This document shows positions 45,816 to 54,559 of a stretch of DNA of 64,000 bases, piece after piece. The position numbers and the translations under genes are program-made. The notes under the pieces are model-generated. The model worked only from the letters and a program-made list of their open reading frames with translations. It did not search any database and had not been told where the DNA came from. The first letter of the stretch is position 1. Every line of letters starts with the position of its first letter. Source of the DNA: Exiguobacterium sp. J17977 (lineage in GTDB: Bacteria; Bacillota; Bacilli; Exiguobacteriales; Exiguobacteriaceae); the NCBI RefSeq assembly GCF_018616375.1, contig NZ_JAEQBB010000003.1, forward strand, positions 186,001 through 250,000, in the 5' to 3' direction.

Positions 45816-46568
45816 TTGGTTGAACTCATCGGACTCATTTATAGCCTCGTCCTCGGGGCCGTCATCACGTCATTCACGAACGTCGTCGGGCTCCGCGTGC
45901 CACGCAAACAGTCCATCGTCACGCCGCGCTCGCATTGTCCGTCATGTGGACACGTCCTATCGGCTTGGGAACTGATTCCGGTCTTCGGTTACGTGTTCCT
46001 GCGCGGGAAATGCCGCGGTTGTGGCGGGCGGATCGCGCCGACGTACCCGCTCTTCGAACTGCTCGGAGCGGTCGGTTACGCCTACAGTTTCTGGCTGTAT
46101 GGCTTTAGCCTCACGACGCTTCTCGCCTTCGTCTTCTTATCGACGCTCCTCGCTTTGGCGATGTCGGACTTGTCGACGATGCTCGTGCCGAACGTGATTC
46201 TCATGTTCACGGCACCGGTCCTCCTCTTGCTCGCCTATAGTGCAGGCGTCGTCTGGTGGAGCCCGATTGCTGGAGCGGCGCTCGGCTTTTCCGTCCTCGC
46301 CACCGTTTTTTTCGTCTCCAAGGGGGGACTTGGGGCCGGCGATGTCAAACTATTTACAGTAATCGGGCTCGTCCTCGGGCCGCGCGACGTTCTCGTCGCA
46401 CTCTTTTTATCGAGCCTGATTGGAGCGGTCGTCGGATTGACGCTCATCGGCTTGAAACGGATGGATCGCAAACAACCGATTCCATTCGTGCCGTCGATCG
46501 CACTCGGCACGATGCTGACGTTTTGGTTCAGCGAACGCTTCTTTGATTGGTATTTTGATTTGATGTAG
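45816..46568 (+). CDS. pilD: Prepilin leader peptidase / N-methyltransferase
   Basis: Membrane aspartyl protease that cleaves prepilin leaders and methylates the new N-terminus. The 250-aa protein has two CxxC pairs (CPSCGH and CRGCGG) in the methylase domain and catalytic aspartates in the loops MSDLSTMLVP and the GxGD motif GAGDVKL. Seven or eight membrane helices. Start at TTG 45816, seven bases after AAGGAAGTG. Its chromosomal place, between folC and maf, is that of comC in B. subtilis, so it may also process competence pseudopilins. Confidence 0.93.
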   Translation: MVELIGLIYSLVLGAVITSFTNVVGLRVPRKQSIVTPRSHCPSCGHVLSAWELIPVFGYVFLRGKCRGCGGRIAPTYPLFELLGAVGYAYSFWLYGFSLTTLLAFVFLSTLLALAMSDLSTMLVPNVILMFTAPVLLLLAYSAGVVWWSPIAGAALGFSVLATVFFVSKGGLGAGDVKLFTVIGLVLGPRDVLVALFLSSLIGAVVGLTLIGLKRMDRKQPIPFVPSIALGTMLTFWFSERFFDWYFDLM

Positions 46569-46580
46569 GGGGAAACCAGC

Positions 46581-48224
46581 ATGAGCCGGTCTATAGAGAA
46601 AGGAACGGTCGCGTATTTCTCGTTCGATGCGCTCAGCATCCACGGGGCCGTGATTAAACAGGGCGTGTTCAAACGCAGCGCCTCCGTCCAATTGGCGAAA
46701 GGTGCCTATACGGGAGGACGCATCGAAGACGAGAACGCATTCGGTCTCGCCTTTGATGAACTGTGCCGTAAACTGAAAGTACGAAAAGGGATGGTCTGTG
46801 CCGTCGACATGGCCGAGACCGAAGTGTTGTCCCGCAAAGTCGAGATTCCATCGACGATCCCGAAAGATGAGATCCGCGGCTATCTGTTCATGGAAATCGG
46901 CAGCTCGATCATCTTACCGTTCGACGACGTCGCCTTCGACTATGAGGTGCTCGGCGAGACGGACACGAAGACCGAGGTCATGCTCCACGCCGTCTCGGTC
47001 GATTTGACGAAAGCCATCCGCGCTTACATGAAGAAACGCGGGTTCCAATTGAAGAAAATCGTTCCACGCCCGGTCGCGATCGCGAACGGCGTGAGCCGAC
47101 TCGAGACGCTCGACCCGCTCAAATCGACGCTCCTCTGGCACGTGACACCGTTCGCGCACCAGTTGCTCGTCCTTGAGGAAGGGCAAGTCCGGTTCATCCG
47201 GGCCATCGAGACCGACCTCCCGTATCGCGCCGAGACGACGGACGGAATCATTACGTATACATATAGCGGCTCGAAGGAGACGCTCGCGACGCAGACGGAT
47301 GAGTGGTTGAACGAACTCGCTCGCTTCCTCGACTTCTATCGCTACTCGCTCCGGACGGACGGACGTCCGATTGACGAGTTGCTCGTCTCGGGGACGGTCC
47401 CGAACCTCGATGACCTCGTCCGGACGATTGAAAGCGAGGCGATGGTGCCGGTCAAACGCATCGACGACCCGCTCCCGCTCTCGCACGCGACGCCGTTGTC
47501 GCACCAGATGTTGCCGCTCCTCGGCATGGCGACGCTCGACAAGGAACACGATGCCAACTTCATCAACTCGACCGATGTGACACTCCGGTGGCCGATTATC
47601 GCGAGCTTGCTCGCGCTCTTGATTGGCGGCGGGGCGACCGGGTACTTGTTCTATGAAGTGAACGAGATGAAACAGAACGAGGCGCAGGTTGAGGAACAGT
47701 TGCAGCTCGTCCGCATCTATCAGACCGAGCAAGTGAACTCGAAGGGGCAGCAAGTCCTGTCGCTCGACCAGACGGTGACGGCGCTCTCGGCCGAAGAGAA
47801 ATTGGCCGTGCCAGCACTGCGGGCCTTGACGGAACAATTGCCGCCGACGGGCTACGTGTTGACGTATAACTACGCCGACGGTTCGCTCATGAGCGTGCGC
47901 ACGCAGTTTGAGACGCTCGCCGATTTGAACGTGTTCCAACGCTCGCTGTTGAACGACGTGCGGTTTGAGAACGTCAAACTGCTCGGTGTGACGACCGAGA
48001 CGAAAGCGGAGACGGAACAAGAAGAGACGGACACTGACACGGATTCGACGCTGTCGCCGAGCGTGCTCGACTCGACAGACGAACCGCTCCCGCGCTATAT
48101 CGGCGAATTCACCTTCACGTTCCTCGATGCCGAACCGGAGACGCCGGAAGGGGAGACCCCAGATGGTGAGATCCCGGACGGCGAGACGGAAGAGACGACC
48201 GATGAGGAGGTGGTGAGCGAATGA
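46581..48224 (+). CDS. pilM: PilM-PilN fusion protein
   Basis: 547 aa. Residues ~1-325 look like PilM, the actin-like cytoplasmic ATP-binding protein (VCAVDMAETEVLSRKVEIP, GSSIILPFDDVAFDY). At ~336-356 a single membrane helix (PIIASLLALLIGGGATGYLF) begins a PilN-like part with coiled coil and a compact outer domain (ALRALTEQLPPTGYVL, FQRSLLNDVRFENVKLLGV), followed by an acidic Thr/Glu/Pro-rich tail. In Gram-negatives PilM and PilN are separate and bind through the PilN N-terminal peptide; here they are one chain. There is no frame break. It overlaps pilO by four bases. Confidence 0.82.
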   Translation: MSRSIEKGTVAYFSFDALSIHGAVIKQGVFKRSASVQLAKGAYTGGRIEDENAFGLAFDELCRKLKVRKGMVCAVDMAETEVLSRKVEIPSTIPKDEIRGYLFMEIGSSIILPFDDVAFDYEVLGETDTKTEVMLHAVSVDLTKAIRAYMKKRGFQLKKIVPRPVAIANGVSRLETLDPLKSTLLWHVTPFAHQLLVLEEGQVRFIRAIETDLPYRAETTDGIITYTYSGSKETLATQTDEWLNELARFLDFYRYSLRTDGRPIDELLVSGTVPNLDDLVRTIESEAMVPVKRIDDPLPLSHATPLSHQMLPLLGMATLDKEHDANFINSTDVTLRWPIIASLLALLIGGGATGYLFYEVNEMKQNEAQVEEQLQLVRIYQTEQVNSKGQQVLSLDQTVTALSAEEKLAVPALRALTEQLPPTGYVLTYNYADGSLMSVRTQFETLADLNVFQRSLLNDVRFENVKLLGVTTETKAETEQEETDTDTDSTLSPSVLDSTDEPLPRYIGEFTFTFLDAEPETPEGETPDGEIPDGETEETTDEEVVSE

Positions 48225-48928
48225 AACGCTCGACGATTTATTTGATTTTCACAATCTGTTTGTTTGCGGCCATCGCCGTACCTTCTTATTTCGGTTACCA
48301 GTATTTCATCCACCAAGGCAACGTCAAGTCGCTCGAACGGGAACTTTCGCTCGAACAGACGAAGCTCGAACTGTTGCGCCAAGAAGGCGACGTCGTCGAC
48401 GTCGCCGACTCCCAGCGCCTGCAGACGCGTGTCCCGACCGAGGCGGCGCTCGACACGGTCGTCGAGACGTTGTCGCAGGCGAGTCAACTGTCGGACGTCC
48501 GCGTGACGAGCATCGCCTTCGCTGACGGCATCATCGCCGAATCGGAAGTGCCGGAAGACATCGACGAGCCGGAACCGAACGATGTGAGCGCGACGGCTGA
48601 ACCGGCCGAACCGGTCGAAATCACGCCGGTCAACGCCTCATCGGTCCGCTCGACGGTGTCGCTCCAGGCGGACACGTACGAGTCGCTCGTCTTGTTCCTC
48701 GAGTCGGTCGAGTCGATGAACCGGATTCACATCTTGCGCACGGTCCAGTTCACCGGACCGACGGAGACGGGACCGAACACGACCGAGACGGCCGAGCCGC
48801 TCGACTTCACGGTCGAACTCGACGCGTTCTATCGCCCGGACCTTGATCAACTCGTCGAGGACCGGTACGTACCGGCCCAGACGTTCACACCGAAAGACAT
48901 CCCGGTGTACGACTATACGACACCATGA
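48221..48928 (+). CDS. pilO: PilO-like pilus alignment protein
   Basis: 235 aa: short cytoplasmic start, one membrane helix (~residues 6-24), coiled coil (~residues 33-60), then a soluble extracytoplasmic domain with a ferredoxin-like PilO pattern (ALDTVVETLSQASQLSDVRV and ESLVLFLESVESMNRIHIL in part). An acidic linker (~residues 108-130) is inserted. The ATGA overlap with pilM-N and its position match PilO. The protein sequence is weakly conserved, so assignment rests partly on context. Confidence 0.75.
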   Translation: MKRSTIYLIFTICLFAAIAVPSYFGYQYFIHQGNVKSLERELSLEQTKLELLRQEGDVVDVADSQRLQTRVPTEAALDTVVETLSQASQLSDVRVTSIAFADGIIAESEVPEDIDEPEPNDVSATAEPAEPVEITPVNASSVRSTVSLQADTYESLVLFLESVESMNRIHILRTVQFTGPTETGPNTTETAEPLDFTVELDAFYRPDLDQLVEDRYVPAQTFTPKDIPVYDYTTP

Positions 48929-48934
48929 TTCGAG

Positions 48935-48965
48935 CGTCCCTTCGAAAAGGAGGGACGTTTTTTTG
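48935..48965 (+). terminator. Terminator at the end of the pilus operon
   Basis: CGTCCCTT pairs with AGGGACG, followed by a T-run. Confidence 0.88.
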
Positions 48966-48977
48966 AGGCGTCGCGGA

Positions 48978-49006
48978 TTGTAAACGCCTGCCCGTTTGCC
49001 TACAAT
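48978..49006 (+). promoter_or_regulatory. Promoter of maf-radC
   Basis: TTGTAA (48978-48983), 17-base spacer, TACAAT (49001-49006). The leader then contains a hairpin ACGGG/CCCGT at 49024-49040. Confidence 0.75.
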
Positions 49007-49067
49007 CAACAGTGAAGTGTGATACGGGAAAGAAGCCCGTTACGCACATATGGAAGGAGTCGTTACA

Positions 49068-49655
49068 ATGAAACCAACACAGAAACGTGTCATCCTCGCC
49101 TCGATGTCGCCGCGGCGGACCGAGCTGTTGACCCAGGCCGGGATCACCCATGAGGTCATCCCCTCGAACGTCATCGAAGGGACGAACGGTCGGGAGCACC
49201 CGGACGAGTACGTCGGACGCCTCGCCCGCGAGAAAGCGATGGACGTCGCCCGTGACAACCGTGACGCCGTCGTCATCGGCTCGGATACGGTCGTCGTCTT
49301 AGACGGGACGATTTTAGAGAAGCCGAAAGACCGGGACGACGCGCGGGACATGCTGCAACGCTTATCGGGCGCGACACATGAAGTGCTCACCGGCGTCAGC
49401 ATCATCGGGCCCGAGCGGCAAGACTTGTTCGTCACGACGACGCACGTCACGTTCATCGATATCCCGGACGCATGGCTAGACGGCTATCTCGATTCGACGG
49501 AGCCGTATGACAAGGCCGGGGCCTACGGGATTCAAGGATCGGGCGGTCTGTTCGTCGAACGGCTCGAAGGCGACTTTTATAACGTCGTCGGTCTGCCGAT
49601 TCGTCCGCTCGTCGAGACGCTCGGACGACACGGGGTATCGCCGCGCTTTCTGTGA
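49068..49655 (+). CDS. maf: Maf nucleotide pyrophosphatase
   Basis: Nucleoside-triphosphate pyrophosphatase acting on dTTP/UTP or modified bases, also linked to septum formation in Bacilli. The 195-aa protein has LASMSPRRTELL (the SxR motif), GSDTVVVLDG and the C-terminal EPYDKAGAYGIQG. ATG 49068 follows GGAAGGAGT. The order maf-radC-mreBCD-minCD is conserved in B. subtilis. Confidence 0.95.
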   Translation: MKPTQKRVILASMSPRRTELLTQAGITHEVIPSNVIEGTNGREHPDEYVGRLAREKAMDVARDNRDAVVIGSDTVVVLDGTILEKPKDRDDARDMLQRLSGATHEVLTGVSIIGPERQDLFVTTTHVTFIDIPDAWLDGYLDSTEPYDKAGAYGIQGSGGLFVERLEGDFYNVVGLPIRPLVETLGRHGVSPRFL

Positions 49656-49684
49656 ATGAAGCGAAAGTTGGTGAAGGAATGACC

Positions 49685-50308
49685 ATGGTGCTCGACCGAA
49701 GTGTTGAATCCGCAATCGCCCGGCTGCTCCAAATCGGGGGCAGAGGTGGCGACCCGCACGAGACGGCCCGACGGCTGTCCGACGTATATCCGACGCTCCG
49801 GGCGCTGTCGCAGGCGTCCGTGAGCGACCTCTGTCAAATCGAAGGCATGACGAAGAAGAAAGCCGAGCAGTTGCTCGCGGCGTTCGCGATTGGTCTCCGT
49901 TATGTCGAGGAACCGAAAGTGGAGACGCCGACGATTCGTTCGCCGCAGGACGCCTATGAACTGCTCCGTGATGAGCTCCGGCTGTTGAATCAGGAACATT
50001 TCATCTGCCTGTATTTGAACACGAAGAATCAGCTCATCGCCCGCAAGACGTTGTTCGTCGGTGGTCTCAATTCGTCGATCGTCCATCCGCGCGACGTGTT
50101 TCGCGAGGCGCTTAAACTGTCGGCGGCGTGTTTCATCGCCGTCCATAACCATCCGAGCGGGGACGCGACCCCGAGCCGGGAAGACATCGAGGTGTCGGAG
50201 CGTCTCGTCGAGGCAGGTCATATCGTCGGCATCGCTTGCCTCGATCACGTCATCATCGGGGAGGACCATTACGTCAGTATGAAGCAAAGAGGGTATATGA
50301 ACGGGTGA
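49685..50308 (+). CDS. radC: RadC family JAB-domain protein
   Basis: MPN/JAB-fold protein of unknown function despite its name; a helix-hairpin-helix N-terminal region (LCQIEGMTKKKAEQLL) precedes the JAMM metal site: HNHPSGDATPSREDI plus an upstream Glu. About 207 aa from ATG 49685, with AAGGA seven bases before; ATG 49679 and a GTG at 49652 overlapping maf are alternatives. It is the last conserved gene before the AT-rich island. Confidence 0.92.
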   Translation: MVLDRSVESAIARLLQIGGRGGDPHETARRLSDVYPTLRALSQASVSDLCQIEGMTKKKAEQLLAAFAIGLRYVEEPKVETPTIRSPQDAYELLRDELRLLNQEHFICLYLNTKNQLIARKTLFVGGLNSSIVHPRDVFREALKLSAACFIAVHNHPSGDATPSREDIEVSERLVEAGHIVGIACLDHVIIGEDHYVSMKQRGYMNG

Positions 50309-50315
50309 ACGGTGG

Positions 50316-50343
50316 GCAGGCGCATATGCGTCTGCTTTTTATT
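50316..50343 (+). terminator. Terminator after radC
   Basis: GCAGGCGC/GCGTCTGC with an ATAT loop and TTTTT. Confidence 0.88.
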
Positions 50344-50737
50344 TGTAGATTGATGTAATTATATTTTTTGTTTCTTCTAAAATGAGGTGATTTAGTGATG
50401 CCCTAGGCCTATATAAAATCTTATTTATTCATAATTCTTTTATAGTTGTCTTTATAAATCTTGTCATTCCATTGTTCTAAAAAGAAAAATGGCTTAGCAA
50501 GGCGTCATATACCATATGTTGACTCTTTATGGATTAATATTATTGTGAATCTAAAAAGCATGCGATTGAAGAGGTTGACCCTTATACATACGTGTGCAAG
50601 CAATGCAAAAAAATATATATGGGGCCCTTGTTGGTTATTTAACTTCTAAAAAACTGTTGCGCCATCGATCAATCAAAGTTAAATTACTTTTCGTGTCCGA
50701 TTGTTAGGAAATGAATATTACTTGGGGGGGAATAAGA
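50344..50737. other. AT-rich gap with a possible gene remnant
   Basis: About 390 bases far richer in A/T than the surroundings. No intact gene is convincing. Bases 50538-50642 (plus) stay open and read as a protein tail with CESKKHAIEEVDPYTYVC and KQCKKIYMG, including a CKQC pair, but without a start codon; another frame upstream (~50465-50540) is also open. This could be a decayed small zinc-ribbon gene. The rest shows nothing. Confidence 0.3.
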
Positions 50738-51250
50738 TTGGTAGCAATAAACGTTATGTTTTTTTTAGTCGTGTCATTCTCTATAGCAGTTTTTTTTATG
50801 TTAATTTTAACGATAAAATTAAGTCCGAGAAATGCGAGAAAGCTTGAAATAATTGGGTACGGATTTTTAATCACCTTAAGTACATGGACAATTATCTTAA
50901 ATCTAACTGCTGAAATGAAGGCTGACAGTGATTTATTAAGCTTAAATGAAAAATTACATATTATATGGTCATATGAAGGCGACAAAAACGATTATGTAAA
51001 TAATAATGACATGAATGATTTATCACAAGATTATAAAAGACTTCATGAACAATGGCACGGTTTAGCTTTTGATGATACCCTATTAAAAACGCAGGATGAA
51101 TATGTGAAATATATCAATTATGGGTTATTTTCACTTTCTACCCTATTTATATCGGTGGGTAGACTAAGTGAATTATTTAAGGTGAAACCAGAGGAAACAA
51201 TCGCTAGGAAGTATCCTAAATATAAAAGAAAAAGAGCAAGAACAAAATGA
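50738..51250 (+). CDS. AT-rich orphan membrane protein
   Basis: 170 aa from a TTG at 50738, which lies eight bases after a run of seven G (GGGGGGG) that can serve as RBS; ATG 50711 is in frame but its AGGA is too close. Two membrane helices at the N-terminus (~residues 3-25 and 38-58), a soluble acidic middle with coiled-coil character, a third weaker hydrophobic stretch near residue 130, and a very basic C-terminus (KYPKYKRKRARTK). No family recognised. Codon use is strongly AT-biased, unlike every neighbour, which points to recent acquisition. Confidence 0.55.
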   Translation: MVAINVMFFLVVSFSIAVFFMLILTIKLSPRNARKLEIIGYGFLITLSTWTIILNLTAEMKADSDLLSLNEKLHIIWSYEGDKNDYVNNNDMNDLSQDYKRLHEQWHGLAFDDTLLKTQDEYVKYINYGLFSLSTLFISVGRLSELFKVKPEETIARKYPKYKRKRARTK

Positions 51251-51576
51251 GGTAATATGACTCGTATTACTTTAGGCTGCGGACGAACCAAATTGCATCT
51301 CCAATTCAGTTCATTTTTTTATGTTCAAAGAAACTGTAGCGCTTTGCTAGATATAAAATAATTAAACAAATATCCTTTTTGGCAAGTGTTCCTCCTCTCT
51401 ATTATTAGCTAAAGTGAGATACTATATGATTTTCGATTTGAACTTGCATTGAATTGAATGTGAAGCAGGCAAAACGTCGCCTGCTTTTTTTGCGTTGGAA
51501 GGAGTCATCTGATATGGTGTCGAACCCCGAGAGTATACGTTTACATACGACTGACTGAGAGGGAATGTGATTAGAC
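51251..51576. other. Intergenic region with orphan terminator and possible small RNA
   Basis: 326 bases. GTAATA/TATTAC near 51254-51272 may end the preceding gene. Further on, a promoter-like TTGGCA (51379-51384)-N18-TATTAG (51403-51408) is followed by ~60 bases and a terminator, GCAGGC (51465-51470)/GCCTGC (51479-51484) plus seven T, with no open frame between. This could be a small RNA of about 75 nt or a leftover terminator. Confidence 0.35.
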
Positions 51577-52413
51577 ATGAGTGAGGAAACCATCTATCAG
51601 GAACTTGATTTAAAGCGGATATTGATAGACATAAAGGACGGGACGGTTCGATTGCACGATTTGGACGAGGAACGGGTCCTCCAGTCGATGCTCCATCACA
51701 TCGGCTCGACGGATGCGGAGCTTCGGGACCAGTTGATTTATACGCTGTTTTATCGATTCATCATCGAAGACGAGCAACTGACGGACGAGCAATTGACGGA
51801 CATGTTTCAGACGACGCTCAAATACCACTTGTTCCACGGCATCGGGGAGACGGCATCGGATACCGTCTTCACGCGGGCGTTCTCGACGCTGTTGATCGCC
51901 TTGATTGTGTATCAGGACCGGCAACGAGGCTTTTTATCGGAAGCGGATCTCGACATGTTGAAGGCGAAGCTCCTTGCCTATCTCGATTGTGAAATCGATA
52001 CGAGAGGTTATGTGCCTGGGAAAGGCTGGGCCCATTCAATCGCCCATGTGGCCGATGCCTTCGACGAGCTCGTCCTGCATCCGCACCTTGACGAGACGGA
52101 GTTCAGCGAGATGCTTGAGGCGCTATGGGACAAAGTGTTGATTCCAAGCATATATGTGCATGATGAGGATGAGCGGTTGCTGAATCCCATCTTCGCCTTG
52201 CTCGGGCGCGGGATGGATGAGCACGAAATCATTGTTCTATTAGACGGCTTGCCGGCTCAATTGAGCGTACAAAAGCAGCAACTCGAGCCCGAACTTTATT
52301 GGCACGTCGTCCATAACGTGAAAACGTTTTTGAAGAGCTTTTTCGTGAAATTGGATGACACAAACCGACCGATGCTTCGAACCGCTGTGTTCGAGGCGTT
52401 GAAGCAGATTTGA
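51577..52413 (+). CDS. DUF2785 family protein
   Basis: 278-aa soluble helical protein. The family-typical motif GYVPGKGWAHSIAHVADAFDEL (in part GKGWAHSIAHVADAF) lies near residue 150, with conserved His residues. Function unknown. Codon use is back to the genome norm. ATG 51577 is eleven bases after GAGAGGGAATG. It sits between radC and mreB, which are adjacent in B. subtilis. Confidence 0.8.
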   Translation: MSEETIYQELDLKRILIDIKDGTVRLHDLDEERVLQSMLHHIGSTDAELRDQLIYTLFYRFIIEDEQLTDEQLTDMFQTTLKYHLFHGIGETASDTVFTRAFSTLLIALIVYQDRQRGFLSEADLDMLKAKLLAYLDCEIDTRGYVPGKGWAHSIAHVADAFDELVLHPHLDETEFSEMLEALWDKVLIPSIYVHDEDERLLNPIFALLGRGMDEHEIIVLLDGLPAQLSVQKQQLEPELYWHVVHNVKTFLKSFFVKLDDTNRPMLRTAVFEALKQI

Positions 52414-52434
52414 CGAGAACCCGTAACAATCTAG

Positions 52435-52464
52435 GCAGGCGCTTTCACGCGCTTGCTTTTTGAT
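52435..52464 (+). terminator. Terminator after DUF2785 gene
   Basis: GCAGGCGC (52435-52442)/GCGCTTGC (52449-52456), TTTCAC loop, TTTTT. Confidence 0.85.
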
Positions 52465-52523
52465 TTGCGTTTTTGTCGAAAAGAAGGCACACTAATATAC
52501 GGTGAGACAGGACTGAGATGAAC

Positions 52524-52583
52524 GTTATTGTAAATAACCTGTAATCGAATGAACGTTTTCAAACATGATTTTTCCGTTATAAT
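52524..52583 (+). promoter_or_regulatory. mreB promoter region with palindrome
   Basis: TTTTCA (52556-52561)-N16-TATAAT (52578-52583) is the likely promoter. Upstream lies GTTATT-GTA-AATAAC (52524-52538), a 6-bp inverted repeat, and the 9-mer ATGAACGTT occurs twice (from 52518 and from 52549). These may be operator sites. Confidence 0.5.
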
Positions 52584-52617
52584 AAAAAATAGTGTAACCA
52601 AGAGAGGAGCAGCACGT

Positions 52618-53655
52618 ATGTTTCGTAGTTTTAACCGAGAAATCGGAATCGACCTTGGAACGGCAAATACGCTCGTTTATGTAAAAGGTCAAGGCATCGT
52701 TGTTCGTGAACCGTCGGTAGTGGCGTTCCGTACAGATACAGGTAGAATTGAGGCCGTGGGTAACCAGGCCAAGGATATGATTGGACGTACGCCGGGTAAC
52801 GTCACGGCACGCCGTCCGATGAAAGATGGGGTTATCGCCGATTTCGAAACGACAGCGACGATGATCAAATACTTCATGGAGCAAGCGCAGAAGTCGAAGA
52901 GCGGTTTGTTCTCATCGAAGACGAACGTCATGATTTGTGTGCCAAGCGGCATCACGTCAGTTGAAAAACGTGCCGTGGAAGACGCAGCCAAGCAAGCTGG
53001 CGCGCGTGAAGCGTATACGATTGAAGAGCCGTTCGCGGCAGCAATCGGTGCCGGTCTCCCGGTTTGGGAACCGACAGGCTCGATGGTCGTGGATATCGGT
53101 GGCGGTACGACCGAAGTCGCAGTGATTTCACTCGGCGGCATCGTGACGAGCCAATCGATTCGTGTCGGCGGTGACGAAATGGATGACGCCATTATTCGTT
53201 ACATCAAAAACAAATACAACCTCATGATCGGGGAGCGGACGTCAGAGACGCTCAAGATGGAAGTCGGTTCGGCTCGCATCGATGCTTCGAACGAAGATGA
53301 GAAGATGGAAATCCGTGGTCGCGATCTCGTGACAGGCCTTCCGAAACAAATCGAAGTCTCGGCTTCTGAAGTGTGCGAAGCACTTTCGGATACGGTCGAA
53401 GCGATTCTCGCTGGCGTGAAACAAACGCTTGAGCAGACGCCACCGGAACTTGCGGCTGACGTCATGGATCGCGGCATCGTCCTCACAGGCGGTGGCGCAC
53501 TCCTCAAAAACTTGGATGACGTCATCTCGGACGAGACACATATCCCGACGCTCGTCGCGGATGAGCCGCTCGATTGCGTCGCCATCGGGACAGGAAAATC
53601 TCTTGAAATGATGGACGTCCTCCGTTCAAAATCAGGCATCTCGTCGCGTCGATGA
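52618..53655 (+). CDS. mreB: Rod shape-determining protein MreB
   Basis: Bacterial actin that guides lateral wall synthesis. The 345-aa protein has phosphate-1 motif [15 protein letters not shown], phosphate-2 [18 protein letters not shown] (in part [12 protein letters not shown]) and adenosine motif [16 protein letters not shown] 52618 follows GAGAGGAG; the upstream extension crosses the promoter. First gene of mreBCD-minCD. Confidence 0.97.
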   Translation: MFRSFNREIGIDLGTANTLVYVKGQGIVVREPSVVAFRTDTGRIEAVGNQAKDMIGRTPGNVTARRPMKDGVIADFETTATMIKYFMEQAQKSKSGLFSSKTNVMICVPSGITSVEKRAVEDAAKQAGAREAYTIEEPFAAAIGAGLPVWEPTGSMVVDIGGGTTEVAVISLGGIVTSQSIRVGGDEMDDAIIRYIKNKYNLMIGERTSETLKMEVGSARIDASNEDEKMEIRGRDLVTGLPKQIEVSASEVCEALSDTVEAILAGVKQTLEQTPPELAADVMDRGIVLTGGGALLKNLDDVISDETHIPTLVADEPLDCVAIGTGKSLEMMDVLRSKSGISSRR

Positions 53656-53668
53656 GTGGTGACACACG

Positions 53669-54559
53669 ATGAGCCGGTTCGTACGCAATAAAAAGCTCAT
53701 CATCACGCTGATTGGTATCATCTTGTTCGTAGTCATCTTGGGGGTTTCGATTCGAGGACGGTCGGAATCCGCCTGGTACCAGGACGTCACGCGTGATGTG
53801 GTCGGAACGTTCCAACGGGTGTTCACGGTGCCGATCGGCTGGATGGACAGTACCGTGTCCTCGATTTCGAACGTACGCGATATTTATGAAGAGAACCGTC
53901 AATTGAAACAACATTTGACGAAATACGCGGAAGTGTCGGTCGAAGCCGATGACCTGCGCCGTGAGAACGAAGAATTGCGGCAAATGGTCGAGGCGGCCGA
54001 TACGTCGCTCCGTGACTTCGATTTGATTCCCGCCGAAGTAATCGGGCGCACGCCGAACGACTGGCAACGCTATGTGACGATTAACGTCGGGGAAGAGCGC
54101 GGTGTCGAGAAAGGCATGGCCGTCACGGCCGCCGGCGGTATGGTCGGTCGCGTCATTCAAACGAGCGCCTACACGTCGCAAGTGCAACTCCTCTCGGACA
54201 ACAACCGGACCAACAACGTCTCGGCCGTCGTCAAGGACGAGGACGGCAAAGCGACGTACGGGACGATTGACGGCTTCGACAGCGAGACGAACGAGCTCTT
54301 TTTCACGAAGGTCTCAAACAGCGTCAAGTTGAAAGAAGGCGAGATCGTGTCGACGTCAGGTCTCGGTGGCCGTTATCCGGCCGGTCTTGTCGTCGGAACG
54401 GTCGAGTCGATCGAAACGGATGAATATGGCGTGTCTCAAGTCGCCCGCATCAAACCAGAAGCGGACTTCAATGAGTTCTCGCAAATGTTCGTCATCAATC
54501 GAACGCTCGACGAACCGTTCTTGACGGGTCCCGAGGAAGGAGGAGCAGCGGGTGAGTAA
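53669..54559 (+). CDS. mreC: Rod shape-determining protein MreC
   Basis: Membrane-anchored, extracytoplasmic partner of MreB in the elongasome. The 296-aa protein has one N-terminal helix (~residues 10-28), a coiled coil (~residues 65-105) and two beta-barrel domains (YVTINVGEERGVEKGMAV, EIVSTSGLGGRYPAGLVVG in part). The 3' end overlaps mreD by eight bases. Confidence 0.95.
   Translation: MSRFVRNKKLIITLIGIILFVVILGVSIRGRSESAWYQDVTRDVVGTFQRVFTVPIGWMDSTVSSISNVRDIYEENRQLKQHLTKYAEVSVEADDLRRENEELRQMVEAADTSLRDFDLIPAEVIGRTPNDWQRYVTINVGEERGVEKGMAVTAAGGMVGRVIQTSAYTSQVQLLSDNNRTNNVSAVVKDEDGKATYGTIDGFDSETNELFFTKVSNSVKLKEGEIVSTSGLGGRYPAGLVVGTVESIETDEYGVSQVARIKPEADFNEFSQMFVINRTLDEPFLTGPEEGGAAGE

Noticed and set aside
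46914-48020. 368-aa minus-strand open frame across pilM
   Set aside because: Arg/Glu/Val-rich shadow of a GC-rich gene; the plus strand has a coupled pilus gene with clear domains.
50461-50649. 62-aa open frame in the AT-rich gap as an intact gene
   Set aside because: No RBS, odd composition, and the more protein-like text is in another frame; kept only as a possible remnant.
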